DNA of 64,000 nt from HLUCCA09 sp965277275 (GCA_965277275.1 CBDICG010000002.1:1798001-1862000); one strand, 5' to 3'; shown: positions 23,497 through 32,999, counted from the first letter of the stretch. Notes: generated by a model from the letters alone, not told the origin. Program-made: numbers and translations.

Positions 23497-26472
23497 CTAG
23501 GTTGTGTGCGTGTTGGTGTCGGGGTCCCAGTCTTCGCAGTACGGGAAGTGCTGCATGACCATCCATTGCCCTTTCAGATCCGGCGGCATGGTATCGCCGT
23601 TCGCAGCCTTGTAGCGCTCGATGTAATCCCTCTTGTCCTTTACCTCACCGTTCGCATCCGGAGGTGTGAATTCGAACTGGATCAATGTGAAGGACTTCGT
23701 GATACCCTCCGTCTCGCGGAAGGTCTCGTAGCACCCGTTGCTGCCGATCCCACCGTCGGCTGTCGCCTGAACGGCGGGCTTGCGCCCCAGGAACGCCTTG
23801 TCGATCGGCTTTCCGTGATCGACGATCTGTTTGTATTCAAACACCTTCGTGCTGACCGGAAGGCCCGGTGGCGAGCCTGTTGGCTCTACAAGGAGGTCCT
23901 TGCCATCAACGCCGGTCGTGCGCGCCAACTCCATCGCACGCTCGCGTGATGCCAGCCAATCCTCGGGCGACTCGAAGGCGGAGGACATGTTCGTCGGGCT
24001 GGTCACCTTGTCAGGGGCGACCCCGGTCAAGAGCCGATGCTTGAGCTCGTCGTCCTTGACGTCCGGCCCATGTCGCGCGATCGAGTGCCCCGCCCTGGGG
24101 TTGATCGCTGCATCGCCAGCCTCCAGCGCGGTGCTGCACGCACGGGAGGCCGCGCCGAGACCCTTTACGATCCCTTCGAAGTCCGCCTGGGCCTCTTTGA
24201 ATTCGAGCTTCACGGCCTTGGCATCCGCCGTGGCCATGCGCGTATCAAACGCCCCGGCGTCCGAATCCGAGAGCACCTTGGGCTTGAGCGAGGGATCCTT
24301 GGCTACAACGCTCTTGAGCGCGGCAAGGACGCTCCTGGCCTGCATGCGCGCTGCTGCGTAGGGTTTGACCCTGCCCAGGAGCGCTTCCAGCGCCTCCAGC
24401 TCTCGCGTGGCCTCGAAGAACTTGCCGTCCTTCTCGGCAAGGTCCTTGGCCTTCGTGCTTTGCAAAGTGACAGCGTCGATGGGCTCCTTCACCTGCATCA
24501 GCGACCGGGTTTGGTCCAAGAGCTTGCTGACACGCTTTTCGTAACCAACGTAGATCCGGAAATCGGTCAGAAGCCCCGCGATGCCGTCCTTGGCCAACTC
24601 CTTGCCAAGGCGATCGCGGGCCTCGCTCGTCTTGAGGCCGGGGTCGATCAGCGCGCGCGCCTCCGCCCGCGCCTTGGCCAGGAGCGGAGGATATGTGGTA
24701 TCCCCAAGAGAGGTGAACGAGGCTTCAAGCTTCTCGACCTCGGCGTTCAGCGCGAAGTACTCCTCCAAAATGGCGTATTCCGCGAGGACACTGGGGACCT
24801 TCAGCCTCGCATCATCGTACTTTCCAGCTGTGCAGTCCGCCTGGATCGGGCCGAGGTACTTTGCGCCCAGAGCCGGATCGGGAAAGCGGGCGCGCTGTTC
24901 CCTGACAGCCCCGTAGGCCGCGGCAAGGCCCTTGGCCTTGTCGATCTCATCCTTCAGGTCAGTGAGCGCGGTGCGCGCGGCCCCCGTATTGCCGCCCTTG
25001 CTGCCCCTGACCATCTTGCGGACCTTCTTGGTCTCGGACGTGAAGTAATCGACCATCTCCAGGCTGAGCAGTTTCTTGAGTTCTCCCACTTCGTCTGCAA
25101 GAGCGGACATATCCATCACGCAATCGACCTTGTCGATCTTGTCCGGCGCGAAGCTGAGGGCCGCTATTGCGACGTCGATATCAGGGCTGGGTTTGGCGAG
25201 TTCGAGATCCATGGCATCGAACGCCGCCTTGATGAAGTCAACATCCTTCGATTTCGACTTTCGTTGAGAGGCATAGCGCTTGATCTTGTCCACCAGCGGC
25301 TCGAGCTTGTCGATCCGGGCGATGAGATCCCTGAGCCGCTTGATCGCCTCGTTGAAATCGCCTGTACCAGCGGGTTTCTTGGCCTCCGTGAAATCTGTCT
25401 TCAGGGTGTCGCTCGTATTGAAGCCGGTGTCGATCACACGCTCCATGCGCTTGATGTGGTTGGCCTTGAAGTCGCTGAGTTCGGCGGCGTAGGCGGCGGC
25501 CTCCTTCATCTTGCCGGAATCGACATTGGCGCCTTTCGTGAACTTGGCGAGTGCCGCCTCGGCCGCGCCGAAGTCGCCCTTGCCCGCTGCGGCGACGGCT
25601 TCGTCGAGCAGCTGATGGTAGAGTTTCTTCAGCGCGTCCCGGTCGGCCGCCGCAGAGCCGAAATAGGCGTAGGGCTGCGTGTCTGCACGCCACTTGTCGA
25701 GCTTGGTATTGAAGTCGGCTGCCGCTTTCAGCGATGCGACAGCGTCCTTCGCCTTCTGCTCGGCGGCCTGGTACTCCTTGGCCGATGTTGCGCTCTTGAG
25801 GGCTGTGGCCGCATCCTCCAAACCGTTGAGTATCAGTTTGAAATTGATGGGGGGAAGCGCGCCTGCGCGTGCCTTGAAGTCCGCCCGCGCCACGGCCAGC
25901 GCCTCGCGCGCCGCTTTCTCGTGGACGGCCAGCGCGTTGGCTTCGGTCAGGGTCTTTACGTGGGCATCGACCGGCGCGTCGAGGCCATCGAGCGCGATGG
26001 TCGTGTCCGCCTTATCGATCTGGGCCAGCAGATCCTTCTTTTCCGAGTTGAGCGCGCGCATCTGCTGCGGTGTCAGCGACGGGCCGAGCTTTGCGCCCAG
26101 CACCTTGGCCCTAAGTCCCGCCTGGCGCTTGATGCGCGTGTCGACCGCAGCGCTCAGCCCGACGGCAGCCGACTCCACTTTTGCGACGTGTTCTGCGGCG
26201 GGCTTGACCTCGTCGTTCGACTTGATTGCCAGGATGGCCACCCGAAGCTTGCCTATCACGGTTTCGATCGGCAATTTCTCGGTGGCAGTTGCCTCCGGAT
26301 GCAGCGCAATGGCGTTGAGCCGGGCCGTCAGGGCTTGCGCCGCTGCCGCGTAGGGCTCTGCACCGTGCAACTCGGGCGGGTTCGCGGTGTACTCCGACAG
26401 ATCCCAGCCACGGGCGGAGAAGACCTTCATCACCCACTCAAGCTCCACCGCCGAGAATATGTGACCCGACAC
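23497..26472 (-). CDS. Large helix-rich protein with toxin-like C-terminal domain, putative effector
   Basis: 991 residues, no signal peptide. Residues 40-780 are long amphipathic helices rich in Ala, Lys and Glu. They carry a recurrent unit G-D/K-F/Y-x-x-A: KGDFGAAEAALAKF (298-311), TGDFNEAIKRLRDL (370-383), AGKYDDARLKV (549-559), KDGKFFEATRELEAL (681-695). The C-terminal globular part (about 794-991) begins AGHSIARHGPDVKDDELKHR, a pattern reminiscent of RNase-type tips of polymorphic toxins (His796, Arg800 and His801 as candidate catalytic residues), followed by NMSSAFESPEDWL. GTG 26472 has AGAAGG nine bases upstream. The acidic-tail gene follows directly. Confidence 0.78.
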   Translation of the reverse strand: MSGHIFSAVELEWVMKVFSARGWDLSEYTANPPELHGAEPYAAAAQALTARLNAIALHPEATATEKLPIETVIGKLRVAILAIKSNDEVKPAAEHVAKVESAAVGLSAAVDTRIKRQAGLRAKVLGAKLGPSLTPQQMRALNSEKKDLLAQIDKADTTIALDGLDAPVDAHVKTLTEANALAVHEKAAREALAVARADFKARAGALPPINFKLILNGLEDAATALKSATSAKEYQAAEQKAKDAVASLKAAADFNTKLDKWRADTQPYAYFGSAAADRDALKKLYHQLLDEAVAAAGKGDFGAAEAALAKFTKGANVDSGKMKEAAAYAAELSDFKANHIKRMERVIDTGFNTSDTLKTDFTEAKKPAGTGDFNEAIKRLRDLIARIDKLEPLVDKIKRYASQRKSKSKDVDFIKAAFDAMDLELAKPSPDIDVAIAALSFAPDKIDKVDCVMDMSALADEVGELKKLLSLEMVDYFTSETKKVRKMVRGSKGGNTGAARTALTDLKDEIDKAKGLAAAYGAVREQRARFPDPALGAKYLGPIQADCTAGKYDDARLKVPSVLAEYAILEEYFALNAEVEKLEASFTSLGDTTYPPLLAKARAEARALIDPGLKTSEARDRLGKELAKDGIAGLLTDFRIYVGYEKRVSKLLDQTRSLMQVKEPIDAVTLQSTKAKDLAEKDGKFFEATRELEALEALLGRVKPYAAARMQARSVLAALKSVVAKDPSLKPKVLSDSDAGAFDTRMATADAKAVKLEFKEAQADFEGIVKGLGAASRACSTALEAGDAAINPRAGHSIARHGPDVKDDELKHRLLTGVAPDKVTSPTNMSSAFESPEDWLASRERAMELARTTGVDGKDLLVEPTGSPPGLPVSTKVFEYKQIVDHGKPIDKAFLGRKPAVQATADGGIGSNGCYETFRETEGITKSFTLIQFEFTPPDANGEVKDKRDYIERYKAANGDTMPPDLKGQWMVMQHFPYCEDWDPDTNTHTT

Positions 26473-26864
26473 AGGCAGTCACCTTCTGCTGATCTGGACG
26501 CGCGGCGCGACATGCGATCCCGCGCAACACCCACCATAGGCACGGTCTGGCCCACCCGTCCAGAGCGAGTCGACGTTGGGTCACTTCGCGTCAGGACGGC
26601 TGCTCGGGTGCGCACTTCTGCGGCCTGACGGAGGAAACATGGCGCGCGCCTGCAGGTATTTTTGCCAAGATGAAGGGGCAGGATGCGCGTGGGCGAGGCG
26701 GTGGCGCTGCTGGCGAGGCCGGGCGCGATGCGAGGCAGTGTAGCGGGATCAGTCGTGGTGTGGAGCATCGGGGCAAGGCATCCTTGTTCGCCCAGTGGGC
26801 TTGTCGCGGCGCATGAGGTGCGTCAGGCTCGTGGGATGAGCATTCGCGCCGGGATTTGCCGCCG
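26473..26864. other. Intergenic region upstream of ade and of the 991-residue gene
   Basis: About 390 bases without a supported gene between divergent starts. It contains one copy of a 24-base repeat (26655-26678), listed separately. Open frames here have no family content or good ribosome sites. Confidence 0.45.
26655..26678 (+). repeat. Intergenic repeat, copy 1 (24 bases)
   Basis: It starts GGTATTTTTGCCAAG and ends ATGAAGGGG. A second copy on the opposite strand at 53178-53201 matches at 22 of 24 positions. Both copies are intergenic. I recall similar AAGATGAAG-type elements scattered between genes in Rhodobacterales, but cannot verify this here. Confidence 0.75.
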
Positions 26865-28730
26865 GTGACCGCGCCCGCAAGCGACGCGTGTCCCGAGTTC
26901 AGCGCCGCCTCCGAACGCCTTGTGCGGCAGGCCTTGATCGACGTTGCGCTGGGCCGGGCCGAAGCGGACGTTCTGCTGCGGCCCGGGCGGCTTCTCGACA
27001 TGGGCACGGCGACATGGATCGACGCGCCGGAGATCGCGATTGCGCGGGGGCGCATCGCCTTTGTCGGCCCTGTCGGGTCGTTTCCCGGAAGGGCCCGGGA
27101 CATCATCGCACGGCCCGGGCTAAGCGCCGTTCCCGGGTTCGGCGAAGTGCACAAGCACATCGAGTCGAGCCACGTGACGCCCGAGTTCGAGGCCGCGCTG
27201 GTGATGCCGCGTGGCACCACGTGGACGTGCGAGGCGAGCCACGAGTTCTCGAATGTCGTGCCTGCGCGCACGACCGATTTCTGGCTTGCACCGCGTTTGG
27301 CCGGGTCTCCCTTCAAGATCTTTCCGCTGCCGGGCTCGGCCGTGCCGCCGACGGCGTGGGAGCATGGCGCCCATCTCGACGGAGCGGATATGGCGCGGTT
27401 TCTGCGCGATCCGGCCGTGGTCGGGCTCGACGAGGTGATGGATTGGCCCGCGCTGATTGATTCCGCGAACCCCGCGCATGCCCGGCTCTGGTCGATGATC
27501 GAGGCCACCTGGGCCGCGCGTGGTGTGGTTGAAGGCCATGGGGCCGGGCTGCGGGACCTGCCGTCGATCAACGCTTATGCGGCCGCTGGGCTGGCGTCGG
27601 ATCACGAGGCGTGGACCGCGGAGGAAGCGTGGGACAAGCTGAGGCGCGGGCTGTTCCTCGAGATCCGGCTGCACACCTTGCCGGAAATTGTCACGGGTCT
27701 GCTGGAGCGGGGTCTGACTGACTGGAGCCAGGTTGCATTGACGACAGACGATCGCTCGGCCTCCGAGACCTTGCGGGAGGGCGGGACGGACAGGAACGTC
27801 CGCGCAGCGATTGCCGCGGGCCTGGCTCCCGAGACAGCGATGCAGCTCGTCACCCTCAATCCGGCACGGCACATGCGGCTGCAGCATCTTGTCGGCCTCG
27901 CGGCACCCGGGCGCTGTGCCGATTTCGTTTTGTTGTCCGACGTGCCGGGGCTCGCGATCGAGGAGGTCTGGGCGGATGGCGAGCCCGTCGTGCGGGACGG
28001 GGCCTATCTGCCGGACCCTGTACGGATCGACTGGCCGGATTGGGCAACGGACACGATCCGCATCGGGCGGACCCTCGAGGCGGACGATTTCGCGATCGCG
28101 GCCCCGGGCGAGCGGGTGATGGCGGCGGTGCTCCGGCCCTTTCACTGGAGCGACGAGTTCCTGACGGAGGAGTTGGGCGTCGCCGATGGGGTGGTATTGC
28201 GTGCACCCGAGCGCTGCATCACCAAGTTCGCGATTGTCGACCGCTTTTCGGGGCAAGGCGCTGTTTCCAAGATGTTCTGGCGCGGGTGCGGGCCGCAGGA
28301 TGAAGACACCGCGCTCGCCTGCTCGATGGGGCACGACAAGCACAATGTCTGGTGCGTGGGCTCCTCGGATGCTGCCATGGCGCAGGCGGTGAATGCGCTG
28401 ACCGAGAGCGGGGGCGGCTGGATGCTTGTCCACCGTGGCGCGGTCACGGCGCGGGTACGCTACGAGGTGGCCGGGTTGATGACAGCCCGTCCGGCGGAGG
28501 CGCTCGATGCGGAGATGCAGGCGCTCTACGACGCAGCGGCGCGTGTGACGTGGATGTACGAGCCGAGCTTCCACCCGCGTTGGGGGCCCGGCTTTCCGGA
28601 GCGGCTGGCCTTCGCCACGCTGACCTGTGCGCCGTGGCGATGGCAACTGGTCGCGCCGTCGGACCATGCACCTGAGGGGCTCGTCAACGTTGCGACCGGG
28701 CAGACGCATCCGGTGGTCTGGGCGATCTGA
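26865..28730 (+). CDS. ade: Adenine deaminase family amidohydrolase
   Basis: 621 residues. It converts adenine to hypoxanthine and ammonia. The metal-binding start of the barrel is PGFGEVHKHIESSH (about 85-98), the family PGFxxxHxHIESS; VEGHGAGL supplies a later His and LTTDDRSAS the Asp. The C-terminal half has the AdeC-type domain (KFAIVDRFSGQGAVSKMF, ACSMGHDKHNVWCVG, LVHRGAVTARV). GTG 26865 is chosen because GGGA lies about ten bases upstream; TTG 26856 is possible. The neighbourhood (phosphoribosyltransferase, nucleoside hydrolase, second aminohydrolase) supports purine salvage. Confidence 0.85.
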   Translation: MTAPASDACPEFSAASERLVRQALIDVALGRAEADVLLRPGRLLDMGTATWIDAPEIAIARGRIAFVGPVGSFPGRARDIIARPGLSAVPGFGEVHKHIESSHVTPEFEAALVMPRGTTWTCEASHEFSNVVPARTTDFWLAPRLAGSPFKIFPLPGSAVPPTAWEHGAHLDGADMARFLRDPAVVGLDEVMDWPALIDSANPAHARLWSMIEATWAARGVVEGHGAGLRDLPSINAYAAAGLASDHEAWTAEEAWDKLRRGLFLEIRLHTLPEIVTGLLERGLTDWSQVALTTDDRSASETLREGGTDRNVRAAIAAGLAPETAMQLVTLNPARHMRLQHLVGLAAPGRCADFVLLSDVPGLAIEEVWADGEPVVRDGAYLPDPVRIDWPDWATDTIRIGRTLEADDFAIAAPGERVMAAVLRPFHWSDEFLTEELGVADGVVLRAPERCITKFAIVDRFSGQGAVSKMFWRGCGPQDEDTALACSMGHDKHNVWCVGSSDAAMAQAVNALTESGGGWMLVHRGAVTARVRYEVAGLMTARPAEALDAEMQALYDAAARVTWMYEPSFHPRWGPGFPERLAFATLTCAPWRWQLVAPSDHAPEGLVNVATGQTHPVVWAI

Positions 28731-28863
28731 GGAGCACCTCTTCGGGAGCGTTCGGGAGGGTGACGGGCGGGGGCGCGGCTGTCCTGTCAGCGGGTGTCGG
28801 ACGCAACGGGTCTGCGCCTCGGCGCAACCTTGACGGCGGCCCGCGCAGAAGGGATCGGCACCC

Positions 28864-29544
28864 TCACTCCAGCGCCTGCCAGCGACCGGCAACACGCTCC
28901 AGAAGCGGCGTTTCGATGGCGAAGGCGAACGGCGTTCCGGGCGCGAGCTCGCTCCGGATCGCAGCGCCGGCGGTACCCTGGGCCATGCAGCACGCCAGCG
29001 CGACGGGGGACGGCCCGACGTTCTTCATCAGCCGCAGCGCCGCGCCGATCGACGCGCCGGAGCTGACCACATCGTCGACCAGCAGCACGCGCGCATTGGC
29101 GAGCCACGGGACCACGCGCGGATCGATCCACAGCCGCTTCCGAGCCCCGGGGGAGGTGATGGAGGCGAGCGGCTCGGACAGTGCGTCGTCATACCAGAAC
29201 TTGCGCGACGTCCCGAGCGCGACGTACCGGGTATGGCCAAGTCGCCGCGCCAACCCCTCGGCCACAGGGAGCCCGAGCGTCGGCAGGCCGACGACGATAT
29301 CGGCTTCCACGCCGAGCGCGTCGAGGCGATCCACCACCGCGTCGAGCAGGGCATCGAGCACCGCAAAAGATGCCTGCGTGACGATCAGGGAGGCGATCCC
29401 GCGCCCCGGCGTTCCGGGAAGCTCCCGGATCGGCTGGCGCAAGCCGCGCCCGCCGGGCAGCGCGGTGAGCCATGTGCCATCGCCCTGGTCACCCGGGGAA
29501 AAGGGCGGTTCGAGCAGCGCTTGCCAGACCTCAGTACTTGCCAT
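28864..29544 (-). CDS. Phosphoribosyltransferase-like protein
   Basis: 226 residues. The PRPP-binding motif is VLLVDDVVSSGASIGAALR (about 155-173), and the flexible-loop region contains RYVALGTSRKFWYDDALSE. The fold is type I phosphoribosyltransferase, as in Apt or Xpt, and in this neighbourhood a purine base is the likely substrate; specificity cannot be read from the sequence. It is convergent with ade and divergent from the M20 hydrolase, whose start codon is only 28 bases away, so both promoters must overlap or lie inside coding sequence. Confidence 0.82.
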   Translation of the reverse strand: MASTEVWQALLEPPFSPGDQGDGTWLTALPGGRGLRQPIRELPGTPGRGIASLIVTQASFAVLDALLDAVVDRLDALGVEADIVVGLPTLGLPVAEGLARRLGHTRYVALGTSRKFWYDDALSEPLASITSPGARKRLWIDPRVVPWLANARVLLVDDVVSSGASIGAALRLMKNVGPSPVALACCMAQGTAGAAIRSELAPGTPFAFAIETPLLERVAGRWQALE

Positions 29545-29572
29545 TCCAGCCCTTCCGCGCAACGCTTGGCAC

Positions 29573-30733
29573 ATGCTCGATGCCACACGTCTGACCGATC
29601 TCGTGGAGCTGCGCCACCGGCTGCATGCCAACCCGGAGCTTGGGTTCGAAGAGCGCGAGACAGCTGCCATTGTCGCGGATCGCCTGCACGCCTCCGGGTG
29701 GGAGGTGGTGACCGGTATCGGCGGGACGGGCGTTGTTGGCACGCTGCGCCGTGGGGCCGGTCCGGCGATCCTGCTGCGCGCAGATATGGACGCGCTTGCG
29801 ATGCCCGAAGTCGCAACACCGGCCTATGCGTCCCGGCACCCGGGCCGGATGCACGCCTGCGGGCATGATGGCCATATGGTGATGCTGCTCGGAGCGGCAG
29901 AGGTTCTGGGCCGGTCGCCCGGCTTTACGGGGACTGTCCACGCTGTCTTCCAGCCCGCCGAGGAGGGGCGCGGCGGCGCGAAGGCGATGATCGAAGACGG
30001 CCTTCTGGAGCGATTTCCTGCGGAGATGGCCTTTGGCCTGCATAACATGCCGGGCCTTGCGACCGATGAGATCGCCGTGGCGGAGGGGCCGCAGCTGGCG
30101 TCGTCCGACAGCTGGTTCTGCACCTTTGAGGGCAGTGGCACGCACGGCGCCAAGCCGCATCTGGGGCGCGATCCGATCACCGCGGCGGCGACGTTCCTCA
30201 GCCAGATGCAGAGCATCCCCGGCCGCGAAATCGACCCGTTGCAGCCTGCGGTTCTGAGCGCCTGCGCCCTGGACGCCGGGGATTTCGATGCGCTTAACGT
30301 GATCCCCGAAACCGCGCGCATCGGTGGCACGGCCCGCGCCTACAGCCCGCAGGTGCGGACCCAGCTTGAAACAGCGCTGGGCCGCCTCGCCGGAGGCATC
30401 GCCACGGCCCACGGGCTGGAGGCGAGCTATCGATTTGTCCGCCGTATCCCACCCGTGGTGAACGATCCCGGCGCGGTGGCGATCGGCCGGGCCGCGGCCG
30501 CACGGGTCGGGCGGATGCGCCCGACCTTCCCGCCTTCGACCGCGGGCGACGACTTCGCCGAGTTCTCCGAGCGCATGCCCGGCTGCTATGCTTGGATCGG
30601 CAACGGCCCCGCCATCGACGGAGCGCTGCACCACAACGGGCGCTATGACTTCGCGGATGCCGCGATCCCCGTGGGCGTGGCCTATTGGGTCGAACTGGTG
30701 CGGGAAGCCCTGCCCGACGCGGCCCGCGCCTAG
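29573..30733 (+). CDS. M20D-family amidohydrolase (hippurate/IAA-amino acid hydrolase type)
   Basis: 386 residues. Metal and catalytic motifs of the family are present: LLRADMDALAMPE (about 64-76), HACGHDGHMVML with the Cys/His ligands, FQPAEEGRGGAKAMIEDG with the catalytic Glu pair, and FEGSGTHGAKPHLGRDPI in the dimerisation domain. These enzymes split N-acyl or amide bonds of amino acids. The true substrate is not evident. It is followed by the convergent nucleoside hydrolase after 26 bases. Confidence 0.9.
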   Translation: MLDATRLTDLVELRHRLHANPELGFEERETAAIVADRLHASGWEVVTGIGGTGVVGTLRRGAGPAILLRADMDALAMPEVATPAYASRHPGRMHACGHDGHMVMLLGAAEVLGRSPGFTGTVHAVFQPAEEGRGGAKAMIEDGLLERFPAEMAFGLHNMPGLATDEIAVAEGPQLASSDSWFCTFEGSGTHGAKPHLGRDPITAAATFLSQMQSIPGREIDPLQPAVLSACALDAGDFDALNVIPETARIGGTARAYSPQVRTQLETALGRLAGGIATAHGLEASYRFVRRIPPVVNDPGAVAIGRAAAARVGRMRPTFPPSTAGDDFAEFSERMPGCYAWIGNGPAIDGALHHNGRYDFADAAIPVGVAYWVELVREALPDAARA

Positions 30734-30759
30734 CCTGCATACCCGCCTCGCCTTGCGCC

Positions 30760-31680
30760 TCAAGCGAGACCCTGGGCGAGGAACCGGCGCGCGGCCTCCG
30801 CGTCGATCCCCATCGCGACCTTGATGCTGTGTCGACCCTCGACGACAACGCCAGGGCGCTCGCCTGTATCGATGGACAGCTTGCGCTCCTCGATATCGAA
30901 GAGCTCCGGCATCACGGCAAAAAGAGGCACGCAAGGATCGTGGAGCGGCCGGGTCAGAACGCCGTCCGTCGAGGCGAAATAGGCGCCGATCAGATCCCCG
31001 GCCATCTGGCCCCGCTTGCCATCTAGATCGGCGGCCCACTGCGCCGTGGCTCGCAACTTGCGGGTGCAATCCAGCGGGATGATCGTGAGGTCGAGCTCCA
31101 GCTCGCTGACCGCCTTGAACACCACCGCCGCCGCCTCGGGATCGTGGCCGAAGTTGAACTCCGCGCGCGCGCCGTCCTCACCGACCGGCACGTTGCCCGG
31201 GACCTCGATCGCGCCCCCCATGGCGATCACCCGCCCGAGGCGCTGCGCCGCCTTGGGCGCTTCGGATATCAGCATCGCGAGGTTGGTCATCGGCCCGAGC
31301 ATCAGCAGATCGAGCGTGTTCGGCTCGCTTCGCTCAAGCAGCTTGGCGAGCGCCTTGACCGCCGGCATCGACCAGACGGACACATTCGCCGTGGGAAGCT
31401 TCACGCCCCCGAGCCCACACCGGCCATGCACGCGCACCTCGGCCTTGGGCGCCCGCACAAGCGGACGGCCCGCGCCGGCATACACGCAGGGCCGGTGGCC
31501 CGCGAAAGCTAGCAGGTTGAGCGCGTTTTGGGTCACTGTGCCGAGCTTGACGTTGCCCGCAACGGTGGTGACCGCTCGGATATCCAGCGCGTCGGACCCA
31601 CAGGCCCACAGGATCGCGATGGCATCGTCGATGCCCGGGTCGGTGTCGATCACCACCTTTCTGCGCCGCCACTCCGTCAT
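30760..31680 (-). CDS. Nucleoside hydrolase (IU-NH family)
   Basis: 306 residues. The Ca-binding signature VVIDTDPGIDDAIAIL (9-24) and LLMLGPMTNLAMLI, INMG-like VIAMGGAIEVPGNV and AEFNFGHDPEAAAVVF mark the inosine-uridine preferring hydrolase family, which splits ribonucleosides to base and ribose. Its ATG overlaps the stop of the upstream aminohydrolase (ATGA), making it the last gene of the transporter operon 36828-30760. With the ABC transporter this suggests uptake and breakdown of nucleosides. Confidence 0.93.
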   Translation of the reverse strand: MTEWRRRKVVIDTDPGIDDAIAILWACGSDALDIRAVTTVAGNVKLGTVTQNALNLLAFAGHRPCVYAGAGRPLVRAPKAEVRVHGRCGLGGVKLPTANVSVWSMPAVKALAKLLERSEPNTLDLLMLGPMTNLAMLISEAPKAAQRLGRVIAMGGAIEVPGNVPVGEDGARAEFNFGHDPEAAAVVFKAVSELELDLTIIPLDCTRKLRATAQWAADLDGKRGQMAGDLIGAYFASTDGVLTRPLHDPCVPLFAVMPELFDIEERKLSIDTGERPGVVVEGRHSIKVAMGIDAEAARRFLAQGLA

Positions 31681-32999
31681 GGCGCGGGCAGCCCCACAAG
31701 CGCGCCGAAACCCGCCGCTACCTGACGGCTGTCAGACAGGATCCGCGCGGGCTCCAGCGTCGTTGTCTCACGGTCGCGCATCAGCCAGCGGCCCTCGACC
31801 ATCACGTCGCGCACATCCTGCGGACCACAGGCGAAGACGAGCGCGGCATAGACATCCCACACCGGCTGAACGCGCGGATCGTCCAGCGAAATGCGGATCA
31901 GATCGGCCCGCTTGCCGGCTTCGAGGCTTCCGATCCTGTCGTCCATTCCGAGCACCTGAGCTCCCTCCAGTGTCGCCATCCGCACGACATCGCGGGCGGG
32001 CATGGGCTGACGCGACGCGCCCAGCAACTTCCCAAACATAGAGACCGGGCCAAATTGAGCAAAGAGATCTAGCGTATTGCCGCTCATCGGGCCGTCTGTC
32101 GCGATGCCCACCGGAATACCCGCCGCGCGCATCGTCTCGACCGGCGCAATACCACGCCCCGCCTTGGCATTGGAGCGCGCGTTATGCGCAACCCGCACGC
32201 CACGCTCGGCCATCAGGGCGATCTCATCGGGTTCGACATAGAGGCAATGCGCCGCCACCAGACCGTCCCGCAGCAATCCGGCTTCCTCGACGACAGCGAC
32301 AGGCCGCATACCGTGGGTTTTCTCGGCCCAATCGAGCTCCGAGCGCATCTCGGCCATGTGAAGCTGGACGACCGCGCCGGGATGGTCCTCTGCCCATTGC
32401 GCAACCCTCGCCATGACGGCAACCCCCGTGGAATAGGGAGCATGCGGCGCGATAGAGGGGGTAACGAGCGGATGCCCGGCAAATTCGTCCACGAGCGCGT
32501 CGCACAGCGCAAAGCCCTCATCCATGTCGCGATGATCCGGCGGATCGAAATCGGCGAGCGTCTGGCCCACCACGCCGCGCATCCCGGCTTCAGCGAGCAC
32601 ACGTCCGATCTCGGCCTCGAAATAGTACATGTCCGCGACACAGGTCACTCCGCCACGGATCATCTCCAACGCCGCATGCCGGGCCCCGATCGCGACAACC
32701 TCAGGCGTCACAGCCTGCCGCTCGAGGGGCAGCACATAGCGAAAGAGCCGGTCGTCGACATCCTCGCCAAGACCGCGAAAGAGGGTCATGGGCATGTGGC
32801 AATGCGGATTGACGAAGCCGGGCATCACAAGGTCGCCGCCGCAGTCGATCACCTCGCCACTCTCGCCGGGTGCAGGCGGTGGAGGCTCGCCCGGGCCCAG
32901 CGCGTCAATGACGCCACCGTCAATCCGCACCCATCCGCGCGCATGCTCGGTGCAGTCGCGATCCATCGTGAGCAGACGCGCATTGGCCAGTGTGATCAT
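31677..32999 (-). CDS. Amidohydrolase, probable aminopurine/SAH-MTA deaminase type
   Basis: 440 residues from ATG 32999. Metal-site motifs: GFVNPHCHMPMTLFRGLGED (the HxH and RG.. signature of the TrzN/SAH deaminase/guanine deaminase group), VVQLHMAEMRSELDWAE, VAAHCLYVEPDE and VGIATDGPMSGN. Such enzymes remove amino groups from purines, nucleosides or triazines. The ATG overlaps the transporter ATPase stop, and its stop overlaps the nucleoside hydrolase start, so translation is coupled and a purine-type substrate is likely. Confidence 0.85.
   Translation of the reverse strand: MITLANARLLTMDRDCTEHARGWVRIDGGVIDALGPGEPPPPAPGESGEVIDCGGDLVMPGFVNPHCHMPMTLFRGLGEDVDDRLFRYVLPLERQAVTPEVVAIGARHAALEMIRGGVTCVADMYYFEAEIGRVLAEAGMRGVVGQTLADFDPPDHRDMDEGFALCDALVDEFAGHPLVTPSIAPHAPYSTGVAVMARVAQWAEDHPGAVVQLHMAEMRSELDWAEKTHGMRPVAVVEEAGLLRDGLVAAHCLYVEPDEIALMAERGVRVAHNARSNAKAGRGIAPVETMRAAGIPVGIATDGPMSGNTLDLFAQFGPVSMFGKLLGASRQPMPARDVVRMATLEGAQVLGMDDRIGSLEAGKRADLIRISLDDPRVQPVWDVYAALVFACGPQDVRDVMVEGRWLMRDRETTTLEPARILSDSRQVAAGFGALVGLPAP

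Noticed and set aside
24037..26628. 863-codon plus-strand open frame opposite the 991-residue gene
   Set aside because: Composition is typical of antisense frames in high-GC DNA, no ribosome site is evident, and the minus-strand product has coherent helical repeats, a good start and a coupled downstream gene.
26683..26868. 61-codon open frame upstream of ade
   Set aside because: No ribosome site and no recognisable product; it overlaps the likely promoter region and the repeat-flanking DNA.
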